Origin: Novosphingobium indicum
GTDB lineage: Bacteria > Pseudomonadota > Alphaproteobacteria > Sphingomonadales > Sphingomonadaceae
Assembly (NCBI RefSeq): GCF_014645195.1
Contig: NZ_BMLK01000007.1
Coordinates: 62,001-126,000, forward strand
Direction: 5' to 3'
Length of the DNA: 64,000 bases
Shown here piece by piece: positions 41,318 through 51,650 of the stretch (the stretch's first letter is position 1; each line of letters starts with the position of its first letter). A program made the translations under genes and the position numbers. Below the pieces are notes generated by a model. The model was given only the letters and a program-made list of their open reading frames with translations, had not been told where the DNA came from and did not search any database.

Positions 41318-42781
41318 TCAGAGTCCCAGGGCCGCCGGATCGAGCGGTGTGCCCTGGGCGGCCATGCCTTCCGTAAGGTTCTGGATCGTGCGCTGCGCAT
41401 CGGGCTTTGCTGCGCTGGCCTGAAGCGCGGCCAGTTCCTCCGGACCATACCAGCGCCCCGCCTGCAGCACTCCGCGAACATGCGCCGTGCAGGCGATGGC
41501 CTCGAGCGGATCGCATCCCAGCAGCACGATATCGGCGCGACACCCTTCGGACAGGCATCCGCTCTTGCCCTGCTCGCCGAGCACTTTGGCGACATTGGCC
41601 GTCGAGGCCTTGAGGACGTCGAACGCGCTCATGCCGCCATGCCGCATCAGCACCAGTTCCTCCTGAAGCGAGGCACCGGGCACGTTCGAGAAGATCCCCG
41701 AATCGCTGCCGGTGACCAGCGTTACGCCTTCTTCCTCGAGCATTTCGGTAAAGCGGCCCAGCCACGCATCCTTGCCTTCGTGGTCCGCCGCTTCCTGTTT
41801 GGACCAAAAGTCGATATAGCCCTTTTCGGTTGCCTGCGTGACAGGGTTGAGCATTTCGGTGCCCGGCCTTGTCGCATAGCTGCCGTGGGTGCGCGCCATC
41901 ATCAGCAGATTGTGGTGGGCCAGCAGGGTGGGCGTTACAGGCGTGCCCGAAGCCGCGATCTTCTTCGCCACTTCACGCGCCTTGGTGTCGTCGAGCTTGT
42001 CGCCGAGCGCGTGCCACAGGATCGACTCGACATGTTCGATGGTCTCGAAACCGTCATCGAGGATCTCGTCGAACACGATGGTGAAGGGGCGCTCGTAGGG
42101 CATCCCTTCGAGGCGCACCCCTTCGGGCGTATGGCCGGTGATCTTGAGCCCGCGCCGGTGCGCTTCTTCCAGCAGCGCCTCGTAGGGCGCGCGCTTGAGG
42201 TTCGAATAGACCTTTAGGCGGGTGAAGCCCGCATCGGCCTGGCCAGCCACGGCCTTCCTTGCCGCTTCGGCAGTCTCGACCAGCTGGTGGTTGATCTGGG
42301 CGTTCGCCCCCTCGCTGTTGAGGATCGGTCCGGTCGTGATCAGGCGGGGGCCATCGACCTCGCCGGCCTCGATTCGCTTTTGCAGATCGAGGTGAAAGGG
42401 CATGCCGGACATGTTGCGCACCGTCGTGACGCCGTGGGCCATATAGGCGCCCAGTTCGGCTTCGTCCCAGACATGAACGTGCATGTCTGTCAGTCCGGGA
42501 ATGGCGGTCAGGCCACTGCCGTCGATCTCTCGCGCGCCGGAGATCGTCGGTGCCCCCTCGGCCGGCCCTGCGTAGGTGATCGCACCATCCGAGACGACAA
42601 CGGTCCCGTCGTGTAGGCGCGCCGGCACCTCGCCGCTGAAGTCGACAAGGTCGACATGGCGCATGATCACCGGTTGTCTTTCGGCTTCGGCGGCGAGCGC
42701 AGCGGGAGCGACGGTGAAGGCGCTGGAGAGCGCGAGCGTGGCTGCGACGCGGCGAAAGGCCGGCATGATTCGATGGGTCAT
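41318..42781 (-). CDS. Exported amidohydrolase-family metalloenzyme
   Basis: The 487-residue product has a signal peptide (MTHRIMPAFRRVAATLALSSAFTVAPAALA-A) and an amidohydrolase TIM barrel: HxH metal ligands in TDMHVHVWDE, His in KITGHTPEG, a catalytic Asp in LVTGSDSGIFSN, and the second beta-sandwich in GCRADIVLLGCDP. The family includes imidazolonepropionase- and prolidase-like secreted hydrolases; the substrate is not readable from sequence. Ribosome binding at the ATG is poor, and M6 (42766) is an alternative. It is convergent with DUF2218 and downstream of the MscS gene. Confidence 0.9.
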   Translation of the reverse strand: MTHRIMPAFRRVAATLALSSAFTVAPAALAAEAERQPVIMRHVDLVDFSGEVPARLHDGTVVVSDGAITYAGPAEGAPTISGAREIDGSGLTAIPGLTDMHVHVWDEAELGAYMAHGVTTVRNMSGMPFHLDLQKRIEAGEVDGPRLITTGPILNSEGANAQINHQLVETAEAARKAVAGQADAGFTRLKVYSNLKRAPYEALLEEAHRRGLKITGHTPEGVRLEGMPYERPFTIVFDEILDDGFETIEHVESILWHALGDKLDDTKAREVAKKIAASGTPVTPTLLAHHNLLMMARTHGSYATRPGTEMLNPVTQATEKGYIDFWSKQEAADHEGKDAWLGRFTEMLEEEGVTLVTGSDSGIFSNVPGASLQEELVLMRHGGMSAFDVLKASTANVAKVLGEQGKSGCLSEGCRADIVLLGCDPLEAIACTAHVRGVLQAGRWYGPEELAALQASAAKPDAQRTIQNLTEGMAAQGTPLDPAALGL

Positions 42782-42849
42782 GCCGGCCAAAATGCCGCTC
42801 TTCGGGATCAGCACAACCCTGAAGTGTGCTTTTGTAACGGTTTGCCGCG

Positions 42850-43725
42850 TCAGGCGACGTTCGCTGCCTCCGGTGCCTTCTGCACGGGCAGAGGCTCCTT
42901 GAAGGTGTTGGTGACGTAGGGGAACGGAATTTCGATACCCGCGTCGTCCAGTGCAGCCTTCACCGCAAAGACGATTTCGCTCTTGGTCTGGCGCAGGTCC
43001 TGATCGACCGTGTTGGTCCACCACTGGACAAGGAAGTCCACCGAGCTGGAATTGAATTCCTGGGCGAAGACGACCACGCCCTTTTCCTTGTCGACGGCTT
43101 CGATGCTTTCCACGGCCGACTGGATCACCGGCTGCGCTTTGGAGAGGTCGGTGTCGTAAGACACGCCGACAACGATGTCGAAGCGGCGCAAGGGCTGGTC
43201 GGTGTAGATCTCGACCGGATTCTTGAACAGCATCGAGTTGGGCACGACGGTCAGTTCGCCGGAGAACTGGCGGATATGTGTTTCGCGCAGGGTGATCTTC
43301 TCGACCTTGCCGAGGAGCCCTTCGCACTCGATAGTGTCGCCGATGTTCATCTTCTCGCGCAGCATGATGAGAACGCCGGCGAGGAAGTTCTCGAAGATGT
43401 CCTGAAAAGCAAAGCCTATGGCGAGAGCGCCGACACCCAGGCTGGCGAAGGCACCGGCAGGGGTGAAGCTGGGAATGGCGACTGTAAGGGCGATGAGGAC
43501 GCCGAAAATCCATACGACCAGCCTGATCAGCGTATCTATCAGTTGCTTCAGGTCATCGCGCAGCGTGGTGCGGCCGGTAAGGCGCGAAACGGCGGAAACG
43601 GCGATGCGGGCCACGACCCAGGTGGCGAAGAGTACGACGAGGGCAATGATCAGCGAAGGCAGCGCCTGTACGAATGCCTTGCCCATGGCTTCGAGTTCAT
43701 CCTGAAGGATGGCGACGTAATTCAC
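42850..43725 (-). CDS. mscS: Small-conductance mechanosensitive channel (MscS family)
   Basis: The 291-residue product has three predicted membrane helices, the pore helix GAFASLGVGALAIGFAFQDIFENFLAGVLIM (Gly/Ala-packing TM3) and the cytosolic beta domain starting IGDTIECEGLLGKVEKITLRETHIRQFSGELTVVPNSML. It is about the size of E. coli MscS (286). It releases solutes on hypo-osmotic shock. The C-terminal helix is followed by an Ala/Val end. Confidence 0.94.
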   Translation of the reverse strand: MNYVAILQDELEAMGKAFVQALPSLIIALVVLFATWVVARIAVSAVSRLTGRTTLRDDLKQLIDTLIRLVVWIFGVLIALTVAIPSFTPAGAFASLGVGALAIGFAFQDIFENFLAGVLIMLREKMNIGDTIECEGLLGKVEKITLRETHIRQFSGELTVVPNSMLFKNPVEIYTDQPLRRFDIVVGVSYDTDLSKAQPVIQSAVESIEAVDKEKGVVVFAQEFNSSSVDFLVQWWTNTVDQDLRQTKSEIVFAVKAALDDAGIEIPFPYVTNTFKEPLPVQKAPEAANVA

Positions 43726-43834
43726 GGTTATTCAGTCCTTTCGGTGCCTTTTGCACATAACGTTCCTGGGGGCAGGGGGTTCCTCTTTACGCTTCGCACT
43801 TGCGAAACCGGCTCATTTCGCCAATGAGCGCGCC

Positions 43835-45448
43835 ATGACTGATGACGCCCTGATCGAAGCCGCCCGTGTGTCCAAGGCCTGGCCCTTCCAGGAGGCCCAG
43901 AAGCTGCTCAAGCGGTACCCGAACGGCAAACCCGGCGGTGGCCCGGTGCTTTTCGAGACCGGCTATGGACCTTCGGGCCTGCCGCATATCGGCACGTTTC
44001 AGGAGGTGCTGCGGACAACTCTGGTTCGGCGTGCCTATGAGGCGTTGACCGGTGGCGCACCGACACGGCTGGTGGCGTTCTCAGACGATATGGACGGCTT
44101 GCGCAAGGTCCCCGATAACATTCCACAGGCAGAAATGCTGTCTGCGAACCTCGGCAAGCCGCTGACGCGCATTCCCGATCCTTTCGGCAAGTTCGAGAGC
44201 TTTGCACATCATAACAACGCGATGCTACGGGAATTTCTCGACCGCTTCGGTTTCGAGTACGAGTTCGTTTCCGCCAGCAGCCGATACAATTCGGGTGAGT
44301 TCGATACCGCGCTGACCCGCGTGCTCGAGTGCAATCAGGCGATCCTCGACGTCATGCTGCCCACGCTGCGCGAGGAGCGCCGCCAGACCTATTCGCCGGT
44401 CCTGCCAGTCTCGCCCACCACGGGCGTGGTGCTTCAGGTTCCCGTCGAAGTGCTCGATCCGGCGACCGGCATGATCCGCTTCACCGATCAGGACGGGAGC
44501 GTCGTCGAACAGACCGTGTTCGGCGGCCAGGCCAAGCTGCAGTGGAAGGTCGACTGGGCGATGCGCTGGTACGCGCTGGGTGTCGATTACGAGATGAGCG
44601 GCAAGGATCTGACCGATTCGGTGACGCAGTCGGGCAAGATCGTGAAGATCCTGGGCGGCCGGAAACCGGAAGGCCTGATCTACGAGCTGTTCCTCGACGA
44701 GAACGGCGAAAAGATCTCTAAGTCCAAGGGCAACGGCCTCACCATCGAACAGTGGCTGACCTACGGCACCGAGGAGTCGCTCGGCTTCTATCTGTTCCGC
44801 GAGCCCAAGAGTGCGAAGCAGTTGCATGTCGGCGTCATTCCGAAGGCGGTGGACGAGTACTGGCAGTTCCGGGGCAATCTTGCGAGCCAGCCGCTCGACA
44901 AGCAGCTCGGCAACCCCGTGTGGCACCTGCTGCGCGCGAACGAAACCGGAGCAGGGGCGACCCCGCAGGGCGCGGGGGATACTCTCCCGGTAACGTTCTC
45001 GCTGCTGCTCAATCTCGTCGGCGTGCTTGGCGCGGAGGCGACGGCGGAGCAGGTCTGGTCGTATCTCGGCAACTATGTGGCCGAGGCTACGCCCGAGGCG
45101 CATCCGGAGCTGGAAGAACTGGTGCGGGCCGCGCTCGCCACCAACCGCGACTTCATTGCGCCCACGCTCAAGCGCCGCGCGCCGACGGCAAACGAGGCTG
45201 AAGCGCTGCGGGCGCTCGATGCCGAACTCGCCAAAGCGAGTCCGGCAACGAGCGCCGAAGAGCTGCAGAACACGGTTTACGAAATCGGCAAGAACGAGGC
45301 TTATGCCTTCGAGACGCTGCGCGACTGGTTCAAGGCGCTCTACGAGACGCTGCTGGGCTCTTCGCAGGGCCCACGCATGGGCAGCTTCATCGCCCTGTAC
45401 GGCATTCCCGAAACGCGCGCACTGATTGCGCAGGCTCTGAAAGCCTGA
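43835..45448 (+). CDS. lysK: Class I lysyl-tRNA synthetase
   Basis: The 537-residue product is the archaeal-type class I LysRS found in alphaproteobacteria and spirochetes. The HIGH-like motif is GPSGLPHIGTFQEVLRT; the KMSKS-like motif is EKISKSKGNGLTIEQWL. The ATG at 43835 gives the family start (MTDDALIEAARVSKAWPFQEAQKLL). No class II lysS is visible in the window. Confidence 0.96.
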   Translation: MTDDALIEAARVSKAWPFQEAQKLLKRYPNGKPGGGPVLFETGYGPSGLPHIGTFQEVLRTTLVRRAYEALTGGAPTRLVAFSDDMDGLRKVPDNIPQAEMLSANLGKPLTRIPDPFGKFESFAHHNNAMLREFLDRFGFEYEFVSASSRYNSGEFDTALTRVLECNQAILDVMLPTLREERRQTYSPVLPVSPTTGVVLQVPVEVLDPATGMIRFTDQDGSVVEQTVFGGQAKLQWKVDWAMRWYALGVDYEMSGKDLTDSVTQSGKIVKILGGRKPEGLIYELFLDENGEKISKSKGNGLTIEQWLTYGTEESLGFYLFREPKSAKQLHVGVIPKAVDEYWQFRGNLASQPLDKQLGNPVWHLLRANETGAGATPQGAGDTLPVTFSLLLNLVGVLGAEATAEQVWSYLGNYVAEATPEAHPELEELVRAALATNRDFIAPTLKRRAPTANEAEALRALDAELAKASPATSAEELQNTVYEIGKNEAYAFETLRDWFKALYETLLGSSQGPRMGSFIALYGIPETRALIAQALKA

Positions 45449-45449
45449 G

Positions 45450-46121
45450 TTACGGCTGGGACCAGGGTTTCGTTCGAAACCACTTGGTCACGACGTACTT
45501 CACGCCGCGCACCACCGGTCGCGCGGCGTGCATCGTCCAGGGGTTGGGGGTACCGTCCGGAAGGGCGTTGTTCCAGAGTAGCAGACTGCCCCTGAGTGGC
45601 GCGATGCTGATGGGTATGCGGGTAAAGTCCGTGGCGCCGCCCTCGTCGACATCGTTGAGATAGACCATCGCCGTCCAGGTGCGCTGGCCCCCGCAGCGCC
45701 TTTCCCTGTCCCAATAGTCCGCCGAGGTATCGAACCAGTCGTAGTGCTCGTGGAAGTACTCGCCGGTCCGGTATCGTTGGCCCTGAAGCGACTCGCTGCA
45801 GTCGAGCGTCAGGCCGGTGAGGGCCGCGATTCTCCGCTCGACCTTGCGGACCGTCCTGTCGGCGACGTCGATGTCGCTCGAATAGCTGGTGCGGTAGTCA
45901 GGCCAGTCGGCTTCGTCCACGAGGCCGGACGGCTGCGCCATGGCATCTATAAGCGTGATCAGGTGGTTGCAGTCCTTGGTGTCGAGGAATGCGTCGACAG
46001 CATAGACTTCCGCGCGTTCCTCGGGAAAGCGACGCACGGCCGGTTCGCAGGAAAGCTGCTTGCGCACGGTTTCGCCGATCCGGGCGAGGGCGCTGCAATC
46101 CGGGTGGCCGAAATCGTCCAT
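45450..46121 (-). CDS. 2-oxoglutarate/Fe(II) oxygenase, prolyl 4-hydroxylase-like
   Basis: The 223-residue product has the double-stranded beta-helix Fe site: HEHYDWFD (H-x-D) and a distal His in TMHAARPVVRGVKYVVTKWFR, where the lysine after the His would bind 2-oxoglutarate. The match to P4H alpha-subunit-like proteins includes GQRYRTGEYFHEHYDWF and RTWTAMVYLNDVDEGGATDF. The target protein or metabolite is unknown. It ends one base from the lysK stop, convergently. Confidence 0.9.
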   Translation of the reverse strand: MDDFGHPDCSALARIGETVRKQLSCEPAVRRFPEERAEVYAVDAFLDTKDCNHLITLIDAMAQPSGLVDEADWPDYRTSYSSDIDVADRTVRKVERRIAALTGLTLDCSESLQGQRYRTGEYFHEHYDWFDTSADYWDRERRCGGQRTWTAMVYLNDVDEGGATDFTRIPISIAPLRGSLLLWNNALPDGTPNPWTMHAARPVVRGVKYVVTKWFRTKPWSQP

Positions 46122-46246
46122 TGGCCCGCAAGACTACGCACCTTGGAAATTAGATCAATTGTCCCTGTTTCCTCGACGGGAAAATGCTTCCATACCCTTG
46201 CGGGTGGATGTGTCCGTCCCTGCACATCGGAACCGGGTGGAAATAC

Positions 46247-46798
46247 ATGAAATCAACGCTTGCGCCCCGATACACGCGTGTCGCCATCATTCTGCACTGG
46301 CTGATCGCCCTGCTTATTGTTGCCAACTACGTGATCGCCTGGAGCGCGGAGGACCTGCCCAAGGCGGAGCTGATCGCGTTGATGGGCTACCACAAGGCCA
46401 ATGGGCTGAGCATTCTCACGCTTACGCTGGTGCGCATTGCATGGCGGCTCGTGCACAAGGGGCCGCCGTTTTCGGCGGCGCTTTCGGCCTGGGAAGTGGC
46501 TCTCGCCCGGGTGACGCACTTCCTTTTATACTTCCTGATGTTGGCCATTCCTCTGACCGGCTGGGGTATGGTTTCGGGTGGCGGTGATCCGGTAAGCTGG
46601 TTCGGTCTGTTCGAGATCCCTGCGCTGCCGGTTGGTCCGGACAAGGCCCTTGGCGGCATTTTCCATGAAAGCCATGAGGTTCTGGCCATCGTGATGCTGG
46701 GCTTGCTGGCGTTGCACATTGCGGGCGCGCTCAAGCACCAGTTGCTCGACCGGGACGATACGATGGCGCGGATGGCGCCGTTTCTTTCCCGCCGTTGA
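46247..46798 (+). CDS. Cytochrome b561-type di-heme membrane protein
   Basis: The 183-residue product has four membrane helices and the conserved histidines for two b hemes: RVAIILHWLIALL, MGYHKANGLSI, HESHEVLAIVML and LHIAGALKHQLL. The family (YodB/CybB-like) passes electrons from quinol, in E. coli to superoxide. GGTGG precedes the ATG by six bases. A terminator follows. Confidence 0.93.
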   Translation: MKSTLAPRYTRVAIILHWLIALLIVANYVIAWSAEDLPKAELIALMGYHKANGLSILTLTLVRIAWRLVHKGPPFSAALSAWEVALARVTHFLLYFLMLAIPLTGWGMVSGGGDPVSWFGLFEIPALPVGPDKALGGIFHESHEVLAIVMLGLLALHIAGALKHQLLDRDDTMARMAPFLSRR

Positions 46799-46821
46799 GG
46801 TTGATCTCCGATCTGACAAGA

Positions 46822-46862
46822 AAAGAGCCCCCGGTCTGCCGGCCGGGGGCTCTTTCTGTTTT
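46822..46862. terminator. Rho-independent terminator (bidirectional)
   Basis: AAAGAGCCCCCGG and CCGGGGGCTCTTT form a 13-bp stem with an eight-base loop, followed by CTGTTTTCTG on the plus strand and preceded by CAAG on the other. It ends the cytochrome b561 gene and also sits just beyond the stop of the leftward RcnB-like gene. Confidence 0.85.
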
Positions 46863-46876
46863 CTGCCTACTCGGCC

Positions 46877-47797
46877 TTACCAGAAGAAGTCGTAGATCAC
46901 GTCGACCACTTCACCGCTGTAGACGTTCACCAACAGCACGTCGTCGTAGTAGCGGACCCAGCGATACGGACCGTAGACCTCGGGAAGGCGATAGGCCCAG
47001 GGATCGTTGATCCAGTAACGGTTGCCGTAGAACATCGATCCGAGCGTAAAGCCGATCCCGAGCCGGCGATATGAATAGCCGTAGTAGGGGGCGTAGTACC
47101 GGCCGATACGGTAGGTCGAGCGATGGCGTGCGCGGTAATCGCGCCAGTTGTAGCGGTTGTCACGACGCCAATCCTGCCGGTTCCAGCGGCGCGCGTCTCG
47201 ATAGTCACGGCGCTGATCGCGGTTGTTGTAGCGCCAGTCCTGCCGGTTGTTACGGTCGTTGCGATAGTCCCGGCGGTCGTCGCGCCGATCGCTGCGGTCG
47301 TTCTGGCGGTCATCGCGCCGATCGTAGCGATTGTTGGTGCGGTCATCGCGGCGTTCATAACGGTTGTCGCGACGCTCCTCGCGGCGTTCGGTGCGATCGT
47401 TTCGGCGGTCTGAACCGTAGACCCGACGGTCGTTCTGGCGATCCTGCCGCACGTCGCGCTGTTGATCGCGCTGGCGCTCGACTTTCTGCCGCTGTTCGCG
47501 CTGTTCGCGCTGTTCCTGCCCGGTCCGGATGGCCTGGCGACGCGACTGGGTCATGTCGGGGGTACGGGACTGAGCTTGCCGGTTGTCGCCGCGCGACCAG
47601 TTTTCGCGCGAAGGCGCCTGGACGCGTGCCGAGCCGTTGGAACGGTTGCGGAAATCCGGACGGTCCCTGTCGCGGCTGCGGTTTTCGCTTTGGCCAGTGC
47701 GGTCAGCCGCTGCCGCGATTTCAGGCGTTACCATGCCCGTGACGGCAAGCGCCATCGCACTCCAGGCTGCTGCTGATAAAAGGGCACGGGTCTTCAT
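46877..47797 (-). CDS. RcnB-like secreted protein with Arg/Asp/Asn-rich low-complexity region
   Basis: The 306-residue product has a signal peptide (MKTRALLSAAAWSAMALAVTGMVTPEIAAAA), then about 190 residues dominated by Arg, Asp, Asn, Gln and Tyr (repeated DRRDDR, NDR, YDRRDDRQNDR units), and a C-terminal RcnB-type domain (YRRLGIGFTLGSMFYGNRYWINDPWAYRLPEVYGPYRWVRYYDDVLLVNVYSGEVVDVIYDFFW). RcnB tunes nickel/cobalt export in E. coli. The start has AGGA six bases upstream. The highly charged middle is probably disordered and might bind nucleic acid or anionic polymers in the periplasm; that is speculation. Confidence 0.87.
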   Translation of the reverse strand: MKTRALLSAAAWSAMALAVTGMVTPEIAAAADRTGQSENRSRDRDRPDFRNRSNGSARVQAPSRENWSRGDNRQAQSRTPDMTQSRRQAIRTGQEQREQREQRQKVERQRDQQRDVRQDRQNDRRVYGSDRRNDRTERREERRDNRYERRDDRTNNRYDRRDDRQNDRSDRRDDRRDYRNDRNNRQDWRYNNRDQRRDYRDARRWNRQDWRRDNRYNWRDYRARHRSTYRIGRYYAPYYGYSYRRLGIGFTLGSMFYGNRYWINDPWAYRLPEVYGPYRWVRYYDDVLLVNVYSGEVVDVIYDFFW

Positions 47798-47959
47798 TTT
47801 TTTCCTGTCTGCCATATCCGGTCTCCTAAACCGAACGTGCCGCACGGCGATCGCGGCTCATCCTGTTGAAGAGGTGTTACACGACTGGCGCTGTCAGGGG
47901 CGTGAACCGATTGTGCGCTTTCCGTTAATATTTCATCTATTTTATATGAACATCGATCT

Positions 47960-47998
47960 TGTCCTGCCGGCCTTGCACATGCGAAGGCCGGCAGGACA
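47960..47998 (-). terminator. Perfect 15-bp hairpin after ettA
   Basis: TGTCCTGCCGGCCTT pairs exactly with AAGGCCGGCAGGACA around a nine-base loop, ten bases beyond the ettA stop on the minus strand. No T-run, but the stem is very stable. Confidence 0.6.
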
Positions 47999-48007
47999 GA
48001 TGCGATA

Positions 48008-49687
<1,680 letters not shown>

Positions 49688-50099
49688 CGGGTTCCTCTGG
49701 ATGAAATCTGGCGTGTATGGGGTGTTTGCGCGCCGCTCTACAGGGCAGGGCGGGGATTGCCAAGGGTGGTGCGGACTTGCGGGAGGGGTGCCAGAAGGTG
49801 TGACGTTCCGGTTGACACAGACACGGCGAATTGTTCGTCACCTTGGGGATTGATCCGGCTTGGCACGGATGCGCGAAGTGCCCGATATTGGGCCTTATTT
49901 TTGCAAGGTGACAGCTCTGTCTGGCGCGGCATGGGTGTGACCTTTCGTTTCCGGCGAATGTGGAGCGGCGTCAGGCGATTTCCAAACGAGGCGATTGTCT
50001 CAAAGAGAACTCGTGTAGGAAAGCGGGGGCTCAATGGGATGACAGCTTGGCAGATATGCAGCGTTGGCAATCCCCGTGCGCCGCGTTACGCAGGGCGCC
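49688..50099. other. Intergenic region between ettA and the M28 peptidase gene
   Basis: This 412-base gap between divergent genes shows no frame I can support as a gene. It contains TTGACA at 49813 on the plus strand, without a convincing -10. A minus-strand frame of about 110 codons (49738-50070) has no recognisable family. Confidence 0.5.
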
Positions 50100-51470
50100 A
50101 TGGTTCGCAAACTCCCCCGCGCGGCGCTTCTCGCCGCTCTCGCCGCTCTTCCTTTCACCGCCACCATCGCCGCCGCGACGCCGCAACAGGGCTCGGGCGT
50201 CGCCTGGGACATCGTCGAAGGCCTGACGACCGAAATCGGTCCGCGCATTGCCGGTTCTGAAGCCGAAGCGCGGGCCCGCGCATGGGCCGATGCCAAGCTC
50301 AAGGCGCTGGGTTTCAGCAATGTGAAGATCGAGCCGTTCAAGGCGAACGTCTGGCAGCGCGGTCCGGAGCACGCCAAGTTGACCGCGCCCTATCAGCAGC
50401 CGCTCGCGATCACCGCTCTCGGTTTTTCCGTGCCTACGCCTGCCGATGGTCTCACGGCGGAGATGGTCTATTTCCCGACGCTCGCTGCCCTGGAAGCTGC
50501 GCCTGCAGGATCGCTCAAAGGCAAGGTGGCCTTCGTCGATCATGCCATGCGCCGCGCGCAGGATGGCTCCGGCTATGGGCCATACGGCAATGTGCGCCGC
50601 AGCGGGCCTAGCATCGCGGCGCAGAAGGGCGCGGCCGGTATCGTGATCCGCTCCGCCGGTACGGACAGCCACCGCAATCCGCACACCGGCGCGACGGTCT
50701 GGGCCGAAGGTGCCACCCCGATCCCGGCCGGCGCGGTTTCCAATCCCGATGCGGATCTGATTGCCCGGATCGCGCAGCGCGGGAAGCCGATGCAGATCGA
50801 CATGACCCTGATGGGCAAGCCGAACCCCGGCGCGCCTTCGGGCAATGTCGTGGCCGAACTGCCGGGGCGCGATCCCTCGCTGCCGATCGTGCTGGTCGCG
50901 TGTCACCTCGATTCCTGGGATCTCGGCACCGGTGCCATCGACGACGCCTCCGGCTGCGCCATCGTGACGGCGGCTGCCCTTGCCGCGCAGAAGGACGGCA
51001 AGACCCTGCGCACGATCCGGGTGCTGTGGTCGGGCAACGAGGAAATGGGCATGAACGGGCAGGGCGGCGGAACGCACTACGCCGAAATGCACGGCGACGA
51101 GCCTCATGCCGTCGCGATGGAAAGCGATTTCGGCGCGGACAACGTGTGGCAGGTGAAGAACAACTTCGCGCCCGCGAACAAGGCGCTGGCGGACAAGATC
51201 AACGCCGCGCTCTGGCCGATGGGCATCGTACCGCACGCCGGCCCCGCCGATGGCGGCGCGGACGTGGGCGCGATCATAGCGAAGCAGAAGCTGGCGGTGG
51301 TCGATCTGGGGCAGGACGGGATGCACTACTTCGACCTGCATCACACGCCCGACGATACGCTCGACAAGGTCGATCCGGCAACGCTGCAGCAGAACGTCGA
51401 TGCCTGGACGGCGGTGCTCAAGGTGATCGCCAACGAGCCGGGCGAAATTGCCGAGGGTGTCGGGGAGTAA
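50100..51470 (+). CDS. Exported M28-family metallopeptidase with PA domain
   Basis: The 456-residue product has a signal peptide (MVRKLPRAALLAALAALPFTATIAAA), a propeptide-like segment, a PA insertion (around AGSLKGKVAFVDHAMRRAQDGSGYGPYGNVRRSGPSIAAQKGAAGIV) and the M28 catalytic domain: ACHLDSWDLGTGAIDDASG (first zinc ligands), NEEMGMNG (catalytic EE), ESDFGAD and HHTPDDTLDKV (last ligands). It is an aminopeptidase or carboxypeptidase acting in the periplasm. Its start overlaps CGCAGGGCGCC. Confidence 0.93.
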   Translation: MVRKLPRAALLAALAALPFTATIAAATPQQGSGVAWDIVEGLTTEIGPRIAGSEAEARARAWADAKLKALGFSNVKIEPFKANVWQRGPEHAKLTAPYQQPLAITALGFSVPTPADGLTAEMVYFPTLAALEAAPAGSLKGKVAFVDHAMRRAQDGSGYGPYGNVRRSGPSIAAQKGAAGIVIRSAGTDSHRNPHTGATVWAEGATPIPAGAVSNPDADLIARIAQRGKPMQIDMTLMGKPNPGAPSGNVVAELPGRDPSLPIVLVACHLDSWDLGTGAIDDASGCAIVTAAALAAQKDGKTLRTIRVLWSGNEEMGMNGQGGGTHYAEMHGDEPHAVAMESDFGADNVWQVKNNFAPANKALADKINAALWPMGIVPHAGPADGGADVGAIIAKQKLAVVDLGQDGMHYFDLHHTPDDTLDKVDPATLQQNVDAWTAVLKVIANEPGEIAEGVGE

Positions 51471-51525
51471 AATTGCAGCCTCGCGCAGCGATTGCTCCCG
51501 ACGTCCTCCCGAAAATTCACCTACA

Positions 51526-51602
51526 CCGCTCGGCCTGAGCCTGTCGAAGGGCGCTGGCACTGCGCGTCAGCCAGCACTCTTCGACAAGCTCAGAGTGAGC
51601 GG
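51526..51602. repeat. REP-like palindromic repeat pair (tail to tail)
   Basis: Units at 51526-51549 (CCGCTCGGCCTGAGC plus CTGTCGAAG) and 51579-51602 (CTTCGACAAGCTCAG plus AGTGAGCGG) are inverted copies of the 24-base repeat, here in the opposite arrangement to 24197-24271. They lie between convergent stops of the M28 peptidase and the lyase. Confidence 0.85.
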
Positions 51603-51650
51603 GGGCGGCGAGTTCCTTCGCTTTTTACATGACTTGTGGCGGCGGGCTTA

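Noticed and set aside
42782..43513. Upstream extension of the amidohydrolase frame through the MscS gene
   Set aside because: The extension is in another frame of mscS; a signal peptide marks the true start at 42781.
49738..50070. 110-codon minus-strand frame between ettA and the peptidase gene
   Set aside because: No ribosome binding site of quality, no recognisable family, low likelihood by composition.
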